A stretch of 36,864 nucleotides of DNA, taken from a virus. Both the position numbers and the translations under genes were made by a program. The notes under the pieces are model-generated. The model was not told the DNA's origin. It did not search any database and saw only the letters and a program-made list of their open reading frames with translations. Positions 21,187 through 28,710 of this stretch are shown here, in pieces; the stretch's first letter is position 1, and every line of letters starts with the position of its first letter. The stretch spans positions 1 to 36,864 of the IMG/VR virus record IMGVR_UViG_3300037516_000511; one strand, given 5' to 3'.

Positions 21187-21660
21187 ATGAATAAGCAACA
21201 AAATAATCAAAACCCACAAGAAATTCCACTGTGCCGTATTATGTCCTCCGACGAGTGGCTTCATGAATATTACAGCAATCCAGAAAGCCTCATGCCCATT
21301 CAGAGGAAGGACGACAGGCGGCTTCCTGGGATAGTTACAGGATGGGCTACCGATTTCTCCGAAAAGTATTTCTCATGGCGCGTCTGGGACGGCACCGTGC
21401 AGAGGGAGAATCACCACACCAAGGATCGTATTTGGGGATACTGGGAAGCAAGCCAAGAGATTGCTCACATTGAAAATAATTGCGGTGTCTGCATTATTTA
21501 CCCAGAAGGCAAGCCGGAGTCGGAATTTGTCGAGTGGGCAAACGCGCAGGCGGCTTTGTTTATGGAGGAATACCACAGGCATGAGTTTGGTGATCCTGTT
21601 CCTAATGCGTGCGGAGATATGGATCAGCCTCAAAATAAGATCAGGGAGGTGAAGTCATGA
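21187..21660 (+). CDS. Unknown protein opening the replication operon
   Basis: A 157-residue protein. It has a Gln/Asn-rich start (MNKQQNNQNPQEIP), SSDEWLHEYYSNPES, and several Trp-containing segments (SWRVWDG, RIWGYWEASQE). No family is recognised. It is the first gene behind the TATAAT leader. Its 3' end carries the strong Shine-Dalgarno GGGAGGTGAAG for the initiator gene, and the genes overlap at ATGA. Confidence 0.72.
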   Translation: MNKQQNNQNPQEIPLCRIMSSDEWLHEYYSNPESLMPIQRKDDRRLPGIVTGWATDFSEKYFSWRVWDGTVQRENHHTKDRIWGYWEASQEIAHIENNCGVCIIYPEGKPESEFVEWANAQAALFMEEYHRHEFGDPVPNACGDMDQPQNKIREVKS

Positions 21661-22451
21661 GAATCCGAACTGTAAAGCCTGAATTTTGGCTGCATGAAGG
21701 CTTGTGCGGATGCTCTGATTTCACCCGCTTAATGGCGATTGCCCTGCTTAATTGGGCAGACGATCACGGCTATTTTATGGCGCATCCATCCCTGCTTCGT
21801 GGAGGCTTGTTTCCATTCTTGGATGATTCCAAGAAGATTCCCGGAACGCTCCAAGACCTTTCCCGCGTGGGGTGGATTCAGCTTGGAACTGATAATCAGG
21901 GACGACCAGTGGGCAGAATCCTGAATTTCACGAAACATCAGCGAGTAGACAAGCCGCAATCCAGCAGGATCAAGGACTTATGCATATTCCAAGATGATTC
22001 CGGGAATGATCTTGGATCGTTCCAAGAGCCTTCCAGGGAGGAAGGGAATGGAATGGAACAGGGAACAGGGAAAGGAAGGGATACCCCCAAAGCCCCCAAG
22101 GGGGCAGGAAAGAAGGAATCAACTATTCCAAGCTCACCGGAAGCCATAGCCCTCGCTGAGATCGTCCACCGGAAAAGCACAACCCCATGGACAGAGGTCG
22201 AGATCAATAGCTTCAAGAAATTACTGCCAATCGATCCTGATGACTTGGCATCACTCAAGGAATACTACGACTTCCATTGGCCCCCGGAAAGGGATGTCAA
22301 TGTGCTCCGGCATGATCTTAAAACGCTACTCAACAATTTTCCCGGAGAAGTAGACCGCGCAAAAGTCTGGGAATCCAAACCTTCCCCAACAAACCCCTAT
22401 TCCGCCGCCCCCCTTTTCCCAACCAACCGTAACGGAAGCCTATTCTCATGA
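21657..22451 (+). CDS. Replication initiator-like protein (lambda O / replisome organiser type)
   Basis: A 264-residue protein. Residues ~1-105 (MRIRTVKPEFWLHE ... TRLMAIALLNWADDHGYFMAHP ... LFPFLDD ... DLSRVGWIQLG ... GRPVGRILNFTKHQRVDKPQSSRIK) match a winged-helix N-terminal domain widely seen in phage replication initiators. A Gly/Lys/Glu linker (~130-155) is followed by a helical C-terminal part. The DnaB-like helicase gene follows at an ATGA overlap, so this protein would bind the origin and load the helicase. Confidence 0.85.
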   Translation: MRIRTVKPEFWLHEGLCGCSDFTRLMAIALLNWADDHGYFMAHPSLLRGGLFPFLDDSKKIPGTLQDLSRVGWIQLGTDNQGRPVGRILNFTKHQRVDKPQSSRIKDLCIFQDDSGNDLGSFQEPSREEGNGMEQGTGKGRDTPKAPKGAGKKESTIPSSPEAIALAEIVHRKSTTPWTEVEINSFKKLLPIDPDDLASLKEYYDFHWPPERDVNVLRHDLKTLLNNFPGEVDRAKVWESKPSPTNPYSAAPLFPTNRNGSLFS

Positions 22452-23728
22452 CCGAAGACCAATTTTACGCACCACTCCCAGACCGACTGCAATCCGAGCG
22501 GTTTCTGATGTCCGTCATCATGGACGATGGAAAGCGATTCCTTGAGGTATTCGATACCGTCAGTGCCGATGACTTTAGCCAAGAGGCATTCAGTCACGCT
22601 TGGGGATGGTTCCGGGAAATGACGGACAAGAACAAACGGATCACGATGTATGCGCTTAACCAAGCCTACGGGACACATCACTCATGGGAGCCATTCCGGT
22701 CTCTGGTCATGGGCCTAAACGAAGGCGTCATGCCGATGTTCCTGCGGGATTACGCCAGAGACGTTAAAGCCCATGCCGACCGAGCAAATGCCCAAAGAGC
22801 CATCTCCAGACTGCATACCGCCGCAATGGCCTCTACTGGCTTTGATGAGATCGCAGACGGTATACGAGACCTCTTTGAGCTTACGTGCGCTGAGAGGGCA
22901 TCGAATGGCGCAAGAAAGGCCAACCTGATCGTAAAGGACATTGAGGATATGCTGGCAAACCCAATTACGACCCCAAGATACCGAACTGGACTGCCTTCCT
23001 TGGACGTAATGCTTAAGGGCGGGATGCGGCAGGGTCAGCTTGCAATTATTGCCGGAAGGACCGGAGGAGGGAAGACGGTATTGGCTATGAATATTGCGGT
23101 CCAGATCGCAGGGGATGGAGTGCCGGTTGTCGCGTTCTCGCTGGAGATGAGCGACAAGGATCTGATTATCCGATGCATTCTGTCCGAAACCGCTACGATG
23201 TCCGAGGATGCCGCCAAAGAAAAGGTCCGCAATCTTCCGCTTTATGTGGATGAGACGAGTAATATCACGGCCCGAGGCATTATCGCCAAGATCAAGCTCC
23301 TGAAGAGCCGATACGGGGCGAAGGTCTTTGTCGTCGATTACCTTCAATTACTGGGGACCGAGGCAAACAGCCGGGAAAACCGGGAACGGATCGTTGCCGA
23401 TATGAGCCGCCGGTTGAAGATCTGCGCCAAGGAGGAATCGGTTCTGGTCATTGCCTTGAGTCAGGTAAATGCCGATGGGGAGTTGCGGGAGTCCAAAGCG
23501 GTCGAGCAGGATGCGGATATCGTCCTTCATGTCGTCGATGTGCCTGAAACCACCTTTGACCCTCGTGGGCGCAAGGGAGAGCGCATTGAGACTGGGGAGT
23601 ATGACTTCTTTCTGCGGGTCACGAAGCACCGGGGAGGAGAAGCCCATGGCCCGATTGGCAGAGCCAAAGCCGGGAACCCTGGAATCCCGATCAATTTCCA
23701 CAAGGAGATCTCCCGCTTCTTGGAATGA
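22448..23728 (+). CDS. DnaB-like replicative helicase
   Basis: A 426-residue helicase, close to the usual DnaB length. An N-terminal helical domain (1-~110) precedes the RecA-like motor: GLPSLDVMLKGGMRQGQL (181-198), Walker A GRTGGGKT (203-210), SLEM (231-234, Glu233), Walker B VFVVDYLQLL (293-302, Asp297), SQVN (338-341), EQDADIVLHV (353-362) and KHRGGEAHG (393-401) with the arginine finger region. It unwinds the phage fork with host polymerase; no phage DNA polymerase or primase gene was seen. Confidence 0.94.
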   Translation: MTEDQFYAPLPDRLQSERFLMSVIMDDGKRFLEVFDTVSADDFSQEAFSHAWGWFREMTDKNKRITMYALNQAYGTHHSWEPFRSLVMGLNEGVMPMFLRDYARDVKAHADRANAQRAISRLHTAAMASTGFDEIADGIRDLFELTCAERASNGARKANLIVKDIEDMLANPITTPRYRTGLPSLDVMLKGGMRQGQLAIIAGRTGGGKTVLAMNIAVQIAGDGVPVVAFSLEMSDKDLIIRCILSETATMSEDAAKEKVRNLPLYVDETSNITARGIIAKIKLLKSRYGAKVFVVDYLQLLGTEANSRENRERIVADMSRRLKICAKEESVLVIALSQVNADGELRESKAVEQDADIVLHVVDVPETTFDPRGRKGERIETGEYDFFLRVTKHRGGEAHGPIGRAKAGNPGIPINFHKEISRFLE

Positions 23729-24030
23729 TCCTTTTGCCGACAGATGCAGAGCTTACGTGGAGTGATGTTGAAGCATCACTGGACGATGACGCACGTATGG
23801 CCGAGGGCATCTGGTTTGAGGCCGGGATCATTATGCCGGATGGAACCGCAGACGAAATGAAACTGGACGCAATGGAGGCATTACTGACTGATACCGCCAA
23901 TGCGCTTGGGATTGCCTTGCTGGAGGTATTCCCGGCAAGGAGCAGAATACGCTGGATGACTTGGACCGACTCAGCGGGGGATTGGCCTATTTTTGCCAGT
24001 TTAGATCAAGGTCCACCAATTAAGATTTAA
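23725..24030 (+). CDS. Unknown acidic protein after the helicase
   Basis: A 101-residue acidic protein (MILLPTDAELTWSDVEASLDDDARMAEGIWFEAG ... ALGIALLEVFPARSRIRWMTW). No motif is recognised. ATGA overlap with the helicase gene suggests coupled translation and a replication-related role. Confidence 0.68.
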   Translation: MILLPTDAELTWSDVEASLDDDARMAEGIWFEAGIIMPDGTADEMKLDAMEALLTDTANALGIALLEVFPARSRIRWMTWTDSAGDWPIFASLDQGPPIKI

Positions 24031-24051
24031 CCAACCAAACACAAACCAAAC

Positions 24052-24297
24052 ATGAACAAACAATACAACAGACAAGAATTAATCGCAGTCACATCCGCCT
24101 TACTCGCCACCGGCCATTACTCAAGAGTTTTGGTCTGCGAAGACGGCGACGAGGAGCCGAGAGTGCGGAGGACAAGGATCGGCAAAAATTGGAAGGAGGA
24201 AGGCGCGTGGGGATTCTTTCAAGCCTGCGCGGTAGAAGATGCCTTGGATATTTTGGATGAGATTACGAAGGCTATTGAGGCGAATCCTTTTGACTAA
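24052..24297 (+). CDS. Unknown small protein
   Basis: An 81-residue protein (RQELIAVTSALLATGHYSRVLVCEDG ... FFQACAVEDALDILDEITKAIEANP). Mixed alpha/beta; family unknown. The 21-base leader 24031-24051 contains only A and C. Confidence 0.66.
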   Translation: MNKQYNRQELIAVTSALLATGHYSRVLVCEDGDEEPRVRRTRIGKNWKEEGAWGFFQACAVEDALDILDEITKAIEANPFD

Positions 24298-24318
24298 ATA
24301 CCAAACCACCAAACCAAC

Positions 24319-24531
24319 ATGATTAAACCAACCGGAATCGAAGCGATTGTCTGTAACGACATTGCAATAAGGCAAGAGATGGGCAGAAACAAATACGGCA
24401 CAACCGTTGCGGAGAACCCCGAACAACTGCGCTTCTGGCTCAGGAATCTATACGAGGAGATGCTGGATGGCGCAATATATGCCAAACGCGCATTGATTGA
24501 ACTTGATAATACCAACCCGCCAAAACCATGA
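24319..24531 (+). CDS. Conserved phage protein (RQEMGRNKYGTTVAENP...YEEMLDGAIYAKRA)
   Basis: A 70-residue helical protein whose RQEMGRNKYGTTVAENPEQLRFWLRNLYEEMLDGAIYAKRALIELD matches a short conserved phage module, sometimes found as the C-terminal part of larger proteins. Its function is unknown. The leader 24301-24318 is A/C-only. Ends PKP at a CCATGA overlap. Confidence 0.78.
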   Translation: MIKPTGIEAIVCNDIAIRQEMGRNKYGTTVAENPEQLRFWLRNLYEEMLDGAIYAKRALIELDNTNPPKP

Positions 24532-24902
24532 ACCACTCCACCTACTTAGAAGCAAATGGCTGGGTCAAAAGCCAAAGCACATACGGCAGGACTGGGCCGC
24601 GATTCTACAAGCGCTTCAGCACTCCAACCCGATGCGCCTGTAACCACAAAAAAGAAGGGATGCAGGTTTGCGTAGCGTTATCCAGTTACCCGGAATGCTC
24701 TGGCTACGAGATAGAACTTCACGGAGAACTCCCAGACGGCACTTGGATCAAGCTGCACAACCACGGGATGCCTGACGGTATTGAAGCCGGACTGGCAACG
24801 ATCCCGCGCCTGCTGGCTACCTGGGAATTTATTGCAAACCACAACCAACCAACGCCATGGACGAACTATTTGACATACCCGAAATTAAAAGTCCTCGCCT
24901 GA
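24528..24902 (+). CDS. Conserved small phage protein (IELHGELPDGTWIK...IPRLLATWE)
   Basis: A 124-residue protein. YGRTGPRFYKRF near the start, CACNHKKEGMQVCV in the middle and GYEIELHGELPDGTWIKLHNHGMPDGIEAGLATIPRLLATWEFI in the second half follow a pattern I have seen in phage early proteins of unknown function. Its last 46 bases overlap the next gene in another frame. Confidence 0.72.
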   Translation: MNHSTYLEANGWVKSQSTYGRTGPRFYKRFSTPTRCACNHKKEGMQVCVALSSYPECSGYEIELHGELPDGTWIKLHNHGMPDGIEAGLATIPRLLATWEFIANHNQPTPWTNYLTYPKLKVLA

Positions 24903-25087
24903 TCTGGCTGGACCGGCACGGGATCAAGGTAATCGCACTAAGAACCCGCAACGAGTCACACAACCGCTGGATGGCGTATAGGCATGATGGAGACTTTATA
25001 TCCGCCAGTGCTTACGGACCAATGCAGGACGATGCAATTACTTCCCTTGCGGTTAAGCTGGGTCTCCGGCTCTGGAACGAGGAGTAA
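24857..25087 (+). CDS. Small conserved phage protein (PRLIWLDRHGIK...W)
   Basis: A 76-residue protein: MDELFDIPEIKSPRLIWLDRHGIKVIALRTRN ... RWMAYRHDG, strand-rich. Its start overlaps the previous gene by 46 bases; the ATG at 24857 follows an A/C-rich tract (ACCACAACCAACCAACGCC), supporting this start. Function unknown. Confidence 0.68.
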   Translation: MDELFDIPEIKSPRLIWLDRHGIKVIALRTRNESHNRWMAYRHDGDFISASAYGPMQDDAITSLAVKLGLRLWNEE

Positions 25088-25107
25088 GACCATCCGCTTG
25101 CTTGGGG

Positions 25108-25134
25108 CCTGATCCGGCGCTATACCGGGTCAGG
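25108..25134 (+). other. 10-bp hairpin between early genes
   Basis: CCTGATCCGG (25108-25117) pairs with CCGGGTCAGG (25125-25134), with one wobble and a 7-base loop (CGCTATA). No T tract follows. It lies 20 bases before the HTH gene at 25154 and could be a processing site or a dyad operator. Confidence 0.6.
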
Positions 25135-25153
25135 TCACCAACCACAGCAATCT

Positions 25154-25876
25154 ATGGAGCAACGCACCAGTCAGCTTGAGGACATTATCCTGCACAACGC
25201 GATGCAGGAATCGCACAGACATTACGGCGGGCCTGCTCCGGCTCTGAATCCACTGGAAGCGCTGATCAAAGCTGAGACCGGAGGAGATGAGGCTAAAACT
25301 GCGGAGGCGGCAGAGATCCTGCTGCGTCTTCTTACGTTTGCGACTGACGGGATTAACTTGGGTGGATTCGACTGCAAATGGAAACGGATCGAGAAAGTAA
25401 TCAAGCCGGGTAACTCCATTCATTATCAGAAAGAAGATCCTAAGCACGGCATATATCTGCCGTCAGTTGAGCTTAAAGATCGAACAGGTAAGGTCATCCA
25501 GCGTTGGGAACCGGCGCGGCTTAAATCAATCTATAAGACGCGGAACCGGACGCGATTTAACGAGAAAGGACTGGGCGTAAAAGTAGGCAATAAAAATCAG
25601 GCCGCTGAGATTAAGACCCTCGTCATTACGCCGCAAAGTGCCGCGATCCGGGTTGGGACTAGAGTCATCAGTATGGCTACCCTTGCTGGCGTGACGAGTC
25701 TCCGGGAATTGTCTGGGGCAGGTGTAGCGAAAAAGCTGGGCGTAACGCGACAGGCAGTAAGTCTGACGAATCGGGCGACAGACGAAAAGATCCGCGAGGC
25801 TACGGGAGGCAAGAGCGGGGCTTATGGGCTTCGTCACACGGTTGATCCGAGGAAAGGAAAGGCCCGAGCGGTTTAG
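25154..25876 (+). CDS. DNA-binding protein with C-terminal HTH, late regulator candidate
   Basis: A 240-residue basic protein. Residues ~60-130 are a globular domain (GINLGGFDCKWKRIEKVIKPG). Residues ~182-207 (SLRELSGAGVAKKLGVTRQAVSLTNR) form a sigma-type HTH, and the tail is basic (DPRKGKARAV). It is the last gene of block B, directly before the iteron region, so it is a natural candidate to bind those repeats and to control replication or the switch to late genes. The family was not recognised. Confidence 0.75.
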   Translation: MEQRTSQLEDIILHNAMQESHRHYGGPAPALNPLEALIKAETGGDEAKTAEAAEILLRLLTFATDGINLGGFDCKWKRIEKVIKPGNSIHYQKEDPKHGIYLPSVELKDRTGKVIQRWEPARLKSIYKTRNRTRFNEKGLGVKVGNKNQAAEIKTLVITPQSAAIRVGTRVISMATLAGVTSLRELSGAGVAKKLGVTRQAVSLTNRATDEKIREATGGKSGAYGLRHTVDPRKGKARAV

Positions 25877-25933
25877 GGCGGGAATGAATTATTTCTGCCG
25901 GGAACGATTGGCTGGAAATTGATTTGGCTGGAT

Positions 25934-25979
25934 GTTGAAAGAAATGGTCGTTTTTTTCAACAAGCAATTTTTTTTTCAA
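25934..25979. repeat. AT-rich inverted repeat and duplicated T tracts
   Basis: GTTGAAAGAAA (25934-25944) pairs with TTTTTTTCAAC (25951-25961) with one G-T pair. TTTTTTTCAA occurs at 25951-25960 and again at 25970-25979 (within a T9 run). It could be a weak terminator for the gene ending at 25876 or a DNA-unwinding element. Confidence 0.6.
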
Positions 25980-26037
25980 GCTTCTGGGCGACCCCTTATT
26001 TTTGACCTCCGCTGGCCTTGCGTCCTAACTGATCGTC

Positions 26038-26227
26038 TTATTGGGTCTCAATATCACTGTTTTATTGAGATTAGCAAAAATGCGTCGCAAATATGCCTTT
26101 TTTATCAGAAATGAGGCACTTTTTAGGGGTCAGTCTCAATAAAGGCGTTTTAGTCTCAATAAGGAATGAGATTGGGTCTCAATATCGTGTCCTATTGGGT
26201 CTCAATATCAGGGGTCTTATTGAGACT
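26038..26227. repeat. Iteron/operator array with TCTCAATA core
   Basis: ATTGGGTCTCAATATC occurs three times in direct orientation (26040-26055, 26171-26186, 26194-26209). A shorter AGTCTCAATAA occurs at 26132-26142 and 26152-26162 and inverted at 26217-26227 (TTATTGAGACT). An inverted, weaker TATTGAGA lies at 26063-26070. Each long copy is itself a partial dyad, ATTG-N5-CAAT. A binding site for the initiator, the HTH protein upstream or the XRE protein downstream is inferred. Confidence 0.85.
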
Positions 26228-26361
26228 GAAAAATGGGTGAATGGGCGCGGTGGTGGTGGATTTGCTCTTTTTTTGGCGCGGCTGGAATTGATCGGTTTCA
26301 GCCGGTCGGGAATTGATCCAGCCCCGCAGTATATAAGGGGCAGTGGAAAAAGAAAATAAAA

Positions 26362-26577
26362 ATGATGAAACTAGTTGACTTGTACGCTGGATTGAGCGTA
26401 GATGGGGAACGGAAGGCAATTCAGCCGACCGGAACCAAACAAAACACCGTGAAAGTCATTAAATTCATCAAACGCAATTGGGACGACATTAATCTTATCG
26501 TTCAAGTCACCCCCGCCGTGATTGCGATGGGACTTGTTGTTAAATTTGTCATTTTCGCCTATTCTTATACCCCTTAA
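26362..26577 (+). CDS. Small protein with C-terminal membrane segment
   Basis: A 71-residue protein (ATG at 26362; the adjacent ATG at 26365 is possible). Residues ~28-40 are basic (VKVIKFIKRNW); residues ~45-66 (LIVQVTPAVIAMGLVVKFVIFAY) form one transmembrane helix. First gene after the iteron region. Function unknown. Confidence 0.62.
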   Translation: MMKLVDLYAGLSVDGERKAIQPTGTKQNTVKVIKFIKRNWDDINLIVQVTPAVIAMGLVVKFVIFAYSYTP

Positions 26578-26596
26578 TTCAACCACCACCACCGCT

Positions 26597-26851
26597 ATGA
26601 CCACCACCGAAGAAATCCAAACTATCGCAAACTCATTTGCCCGTAAAAACGGCCATGGTCGTGCCACTAAAGTGACCATGTCAGCCACCGCTACGGTCCC
26701 GATGATCGGGGAGACAACCCGCTACGGGTATCGCAAGAAATCAACTGGGGAATATGTCCCGAACAAATACCGCTCCAATTACGGTTGGAAAAACACCTAT
26801 TATCAAGCTGCGGAATGTGAAGTCATCCTTCCGGCTTTAATTTTCGCTTAA
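26597..26851 (+). CDS. Unknown small basic protein
   Basis: An 84-residue protein from the ATG at 26597 (MTTTEEIQTIANSFARKNGHGRATKVTM...). Tyr/Lys/Arg-rich middle (RYGYRKKSTGEYVPNKYRSNYGWKN). Family unknown. It follows an ACC-repeat leader and precedes the CCAAACAC repeat. Confidence 0.65.
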   Translation: MTTTEEIQTIANSFARKNGHGRATKVTMSATATVPMIGETTRYGYRKKSTGEYVPNKYRSNYGWKNTYYQAAECEVILPALIFA

Positions 26852-26852
26852 T

Positions 26853-26884
26853 CCAAACACCCAAACACCCAAACACCCAAACAC
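26853..26884 (+). repeat. Four tandem CCAAACAC repeats in a leader
   Basis: CCAAACAC is repeated four times without interruption, ending two bases before the ATG at 26886. It is the most regular of the A/C-only leaders and likely acts as an unstructured ribosome-entry tract. Confidence 0.85.
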
Positions 26885-26885
26885 T

Positions 26886-27245
26886 ATGAAAATGACCCTT
26901 TCCACCAATCAAGTCGCTGACGCTCTTAAGTCAGATCAATATGCAGCCTGGTCTTATTACGGAGCATCGGCGCTTGCAACTTATTTCCAGGAATTAGAGG
27001 AATGCATTTGGCCAGAAGAGGAATTAGAGCTAGACCTTGTCGCCATTCGTTCCGATTATTCCGAATACGAGAGCGCCAAACTGTGGGCAGTTGACTATTT
27101 CCGTGACGATATTTTCGTCTCTATGGGAATCGACTTGGACGGAGAGGAAACAGAAGACGAGCGGGAAAAATTGATCCGGGGCTATATCCGCGATCATGGG
27201 CAATTAATCGAATTTACCGGGGGAATCATTGTTTCCAACTTTTGA
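26886..27245 (+). CDS. Conserved acidic phage protein (STNQVADAL...AIRSDYSEYESA)
   Basis: A 119-residue strongly acidic protein: LSTNQVADALKSDQYAAWSYYGASALATYFQELEE, then ELDLVAIRSDYSEYESAKLWAVDYF, and QLIEFTGGIIVSNF at the end. The pattern occurs in a family of phage and plasmid proteins of unknown function; the acidity would allow DNA mimicry, but this is a guess. It follows the CCAAACAC repeat leader, implying strong expression. Confidence 0.78.
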   Translation: MKMTLSTNQVADALKSDQYAAWSYYGASALATYFQELEECIWPEEELELDLVAIRSDYSEYESAKLWAVDYFRDDIFVSMGIDLDGEETEDEREKLIRGYIRDHGQLIEFTGGIIVSNF

Positions 27246-27249
27246 ACCT

Positions 27250-27366
27250 ATGAAAAACGACCATTCTTTCCTTGATACGATCATGTCCGCTCTTTTCCGG
27301 GCGGTTGTCGGTTGTCTCTGCTTATTTGCTTATATTGAGCTTTGCCGCTTTACGGCTCCGGTCTGA
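27250..27366 (+). CDS. 38-residue membrane peptide
   Basis: ATG at 27250 (five bases after the preceding stop) to TGA at 27364-27366. MKNDHSFLDTIMSALFRAVV is followed by a hydrophobic stretch (GCLCLFAYIELC) and RFTAPV. One transmembrane helix is likely. It fills a gap between two genes; an alternative long frame here shows no coding sense. Confidence 0.5.
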   Translation: MKNDHSFLDTIMSALFRAVVGCLCLFAYIELCRFTAPV

Positions 27367-27389
27367 ATTAAATTCAACTCCACTATACT

Positions 27390-28115
27390 ATGAAACTAAG
27401 AAAACCAAAAAAACCGACCGGCTACGTTTTGCACCGTGGCGAAACCGATGGCCACCCTTTTGTGGTCATCGCTACAATGGAAACCGATAACCCAAAAACT
27501 GGCAATATGGTCCAAGTGTGGATTATGCTGGAAAATGAGAACCCCGTGTCTTCCGTTAAAACCGGAAGTGACGCCATTACGGTGTGTCGGGAATGTCCGT
27601 TCGCGTCCGGGAATGGATGTTATGTCAGGGTAACCAACGCACCGCTTGCAATCTGGCGCGCTTTTCACCGGGGAAATTACCCTATGGCCTATCCTGCCAT
27701 GTATGCGGAACTATTCTCCGGGCGGAAAATTAGGTTCGGGGCTTATGGCAATCCAACGTTGATTCCGTTGGCGAAAGTAAAGGCAATCGCGGAAATCAGC
27801 GCCGGGTGGACGGGATATTTTTACGACTGGAAAACGAACCCGCTTGCCCATAGTTACGCCCGTTACTTTATGGCGAGTACTGAAACGGAAGATTCCCGCA
27901 GGATTGCGACCGGTCTTGGTTACCGCACTTTCCACGTAAGCCCGAACAAGCCGGAAGGGGCGCTGGAATGCTTGGCAGATTCCAAGGGGATGGATTGTGC
28001 GACCTGCCGCTTGTGCGCTGGCCTGTCTAAAGCAAGACAGCCGTCAATTTGGATTAATCCACATGGAAACAAAAAGGGAAGGGCGATCGCTGTTGCCACT
28101 AATTCAACCAACTAA
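27390..28115 (+). CDS. Conserved phage protein with two Cys clusters
   Basis: A 241-residue protein. Cys cluster 1: VCRECPFASGNGC (66, 69, 77); cluster 2: ECLADSKGMDCATCRLC (194, 203, 206, 209). Between them lie GAYGNPTLIPLAKV, the aromatic YFYDW near 143-147 and MASTETEDSRRIATGLGYRTFHV. The arrangement is that of a recurrent phage protein of unknown function; the Cys groups suggest a zinc or iron-sulfur site. It ends in an A/C-rich leader for the next gene. Confidence 0.8.
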   Translation: MKLRKPKKPTGYVLHRGETDGHPFVVIATMETDNPKTGNMVQVWIMLENENPVSSVKTGSDAITVCRECPFASGNGCYVRVTNAPLAIWRAFHRGNYPMAYPAMYAELFSGRKIRFGAYGNPTLIPLAKVKAIAEISAGWTGYFYDWKTNPLAHSYARYFMASTETEDSRRIATGLGYRTFHVSPNKPEGALECLADSKGMDCATCRLCAGLSKARQPSIWINPHGNKKGRAIAVATNSTN

Positions 28116-28120
28116 ACAAA

Positions 28121-28414
28121 ATGGACCTTGAAACACTAAACAAAACACAAGCGGCATGGATGGCGTTGGATTGCCACGACCCGGAAGAGGAAAAGCAGCG
28201 TGTTTATTCTCTTATGCGACAACAGCCAGGTTATCATTTGGTAATTCCATCGGGTGCGCCAGATACCGCAAATATCAACTGGGGTGGCCCCGTATGGTCC
28301 GAACCTCAGCCTATGCGATACGCCTTGGATTATGCGGAAAAACACGGTATACAAACGGAATTTGCATGGAGAACCGATGGGCAATGGGTGGCAGTACGAA
28401 AGGAGGGCGTATGA
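28121..28414 (+). CDS. Unknown small protein
   Basis: A 97-residue protein (MDLETLNKTQAAWMALDCHDPEEEKQRVYSLMRQQPGYHLVIPSG...). Mixed alpha/beta, no known motif. ATGA overlap with the XRE regulator, whose Shine-Dalgarno (AAAGGAGGGCG) lies in this gene's 3' end. Confidence 0.66.
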   Translation: MDLETLNKTQAAWMALDCHDPEEEKQRVYSLMRQQPGYHLVIPSGAPDTANINWGGPVWSEPQPMRYALDYAEKHGIQTEFAWRTDGQWVAVRKEGV

Positions 28415-28653
28415 AGGTTACTATTCAACATCCGGCTTCATCCTATGGTGTTCCGGTCATCCTGGACGATTTTGGCCTCCCTTTGGACTATTCCGATGGA
28501 TTGCGTCGTTGTCGGTATAGGCTGAAACTTTCCACGGTCGAACTGGGTCGTCACTTTGGATGTTCCGGTCGCACTATAGAGGGATATGAACAAGGCAGGA
28601 TTATTCCGGTCGCCGCTCTTAATGTCCTTTCTGTCTTAATGGCAGCGCTCTAA
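28411..28653 (+). CDS. XRE-family HTH regulator
   Basis: An 80-residue protein. The N-terminal ~28 residues (MKVTIQHPASSYGVPVILDDFGLPLDY) form a strand-rich cap; residues ~33-78 (CRYRLKLSTVELGRHFGCSGRTIEGYEQGRIIPVAALNVL) are an XRE-type helix-turn-helix. It has a strong Shine-Dalgarno and is the last gene before a terminator. It is the only classical single-domain regulator seen; no divergent partner or integrase accompanies it, so it is more likely an early/late switch than a lysogeny repressor. Confidence 0.82.
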   Translation: MKVTIQHPASSYGVPVILDDFGLPLDYSDGLRRCRYRLKLSTVELGRHFGCSGRTIEGYEQGRIIPVAALNVLSVLMAAL

Positions 28654-28671
28654 TCAGCCCCGCTTTATTCA

Positions 28672-28701
28672 AGCCCGCACCGTAATTGGTGCGGGCTTTT
28701 T
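28672..28701 (+). terminator. Strong rho-independent terminator ending block C
   Basis: AGCCCGCACC (28672-28681) and GGTGCGGGCT (28688-28697) form a perfect 10-bp stem with a 6-base loop (GTAATT) and TTTTT. It closes the early region. Confidence 0.95.
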
Positions 28702-28710
28702 CGTGCCCGG

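Larger units (their letters stand above)
25877..26361. other. Intergenic region with AT-rich tract and iterons: origin/operator candidate
   Basis: No convincing gene lies in these 485 bases. An AT-rich inverted repeat and two T tracts (25934-25979) are followed by seven copies of a TCTCAATA core (26038-26227) and then a GGAATTGATC pair (26284-26293, 26309-26318). AT-rich unwinding element plus iterons, beside the replication operon, is the classic layout of a replication origin, though a multi-site operator is equally possible. ORFs of 60 and 88 codons here cross the repeats and are not supported. Confidence 0.6.

Noticed and set aside
26093-26359. 88-codon ORF across the iteron array
   Set aside because: It runs through the repeats and its product changes only with the repeat sequence; no start signal or similarity to any protein type.
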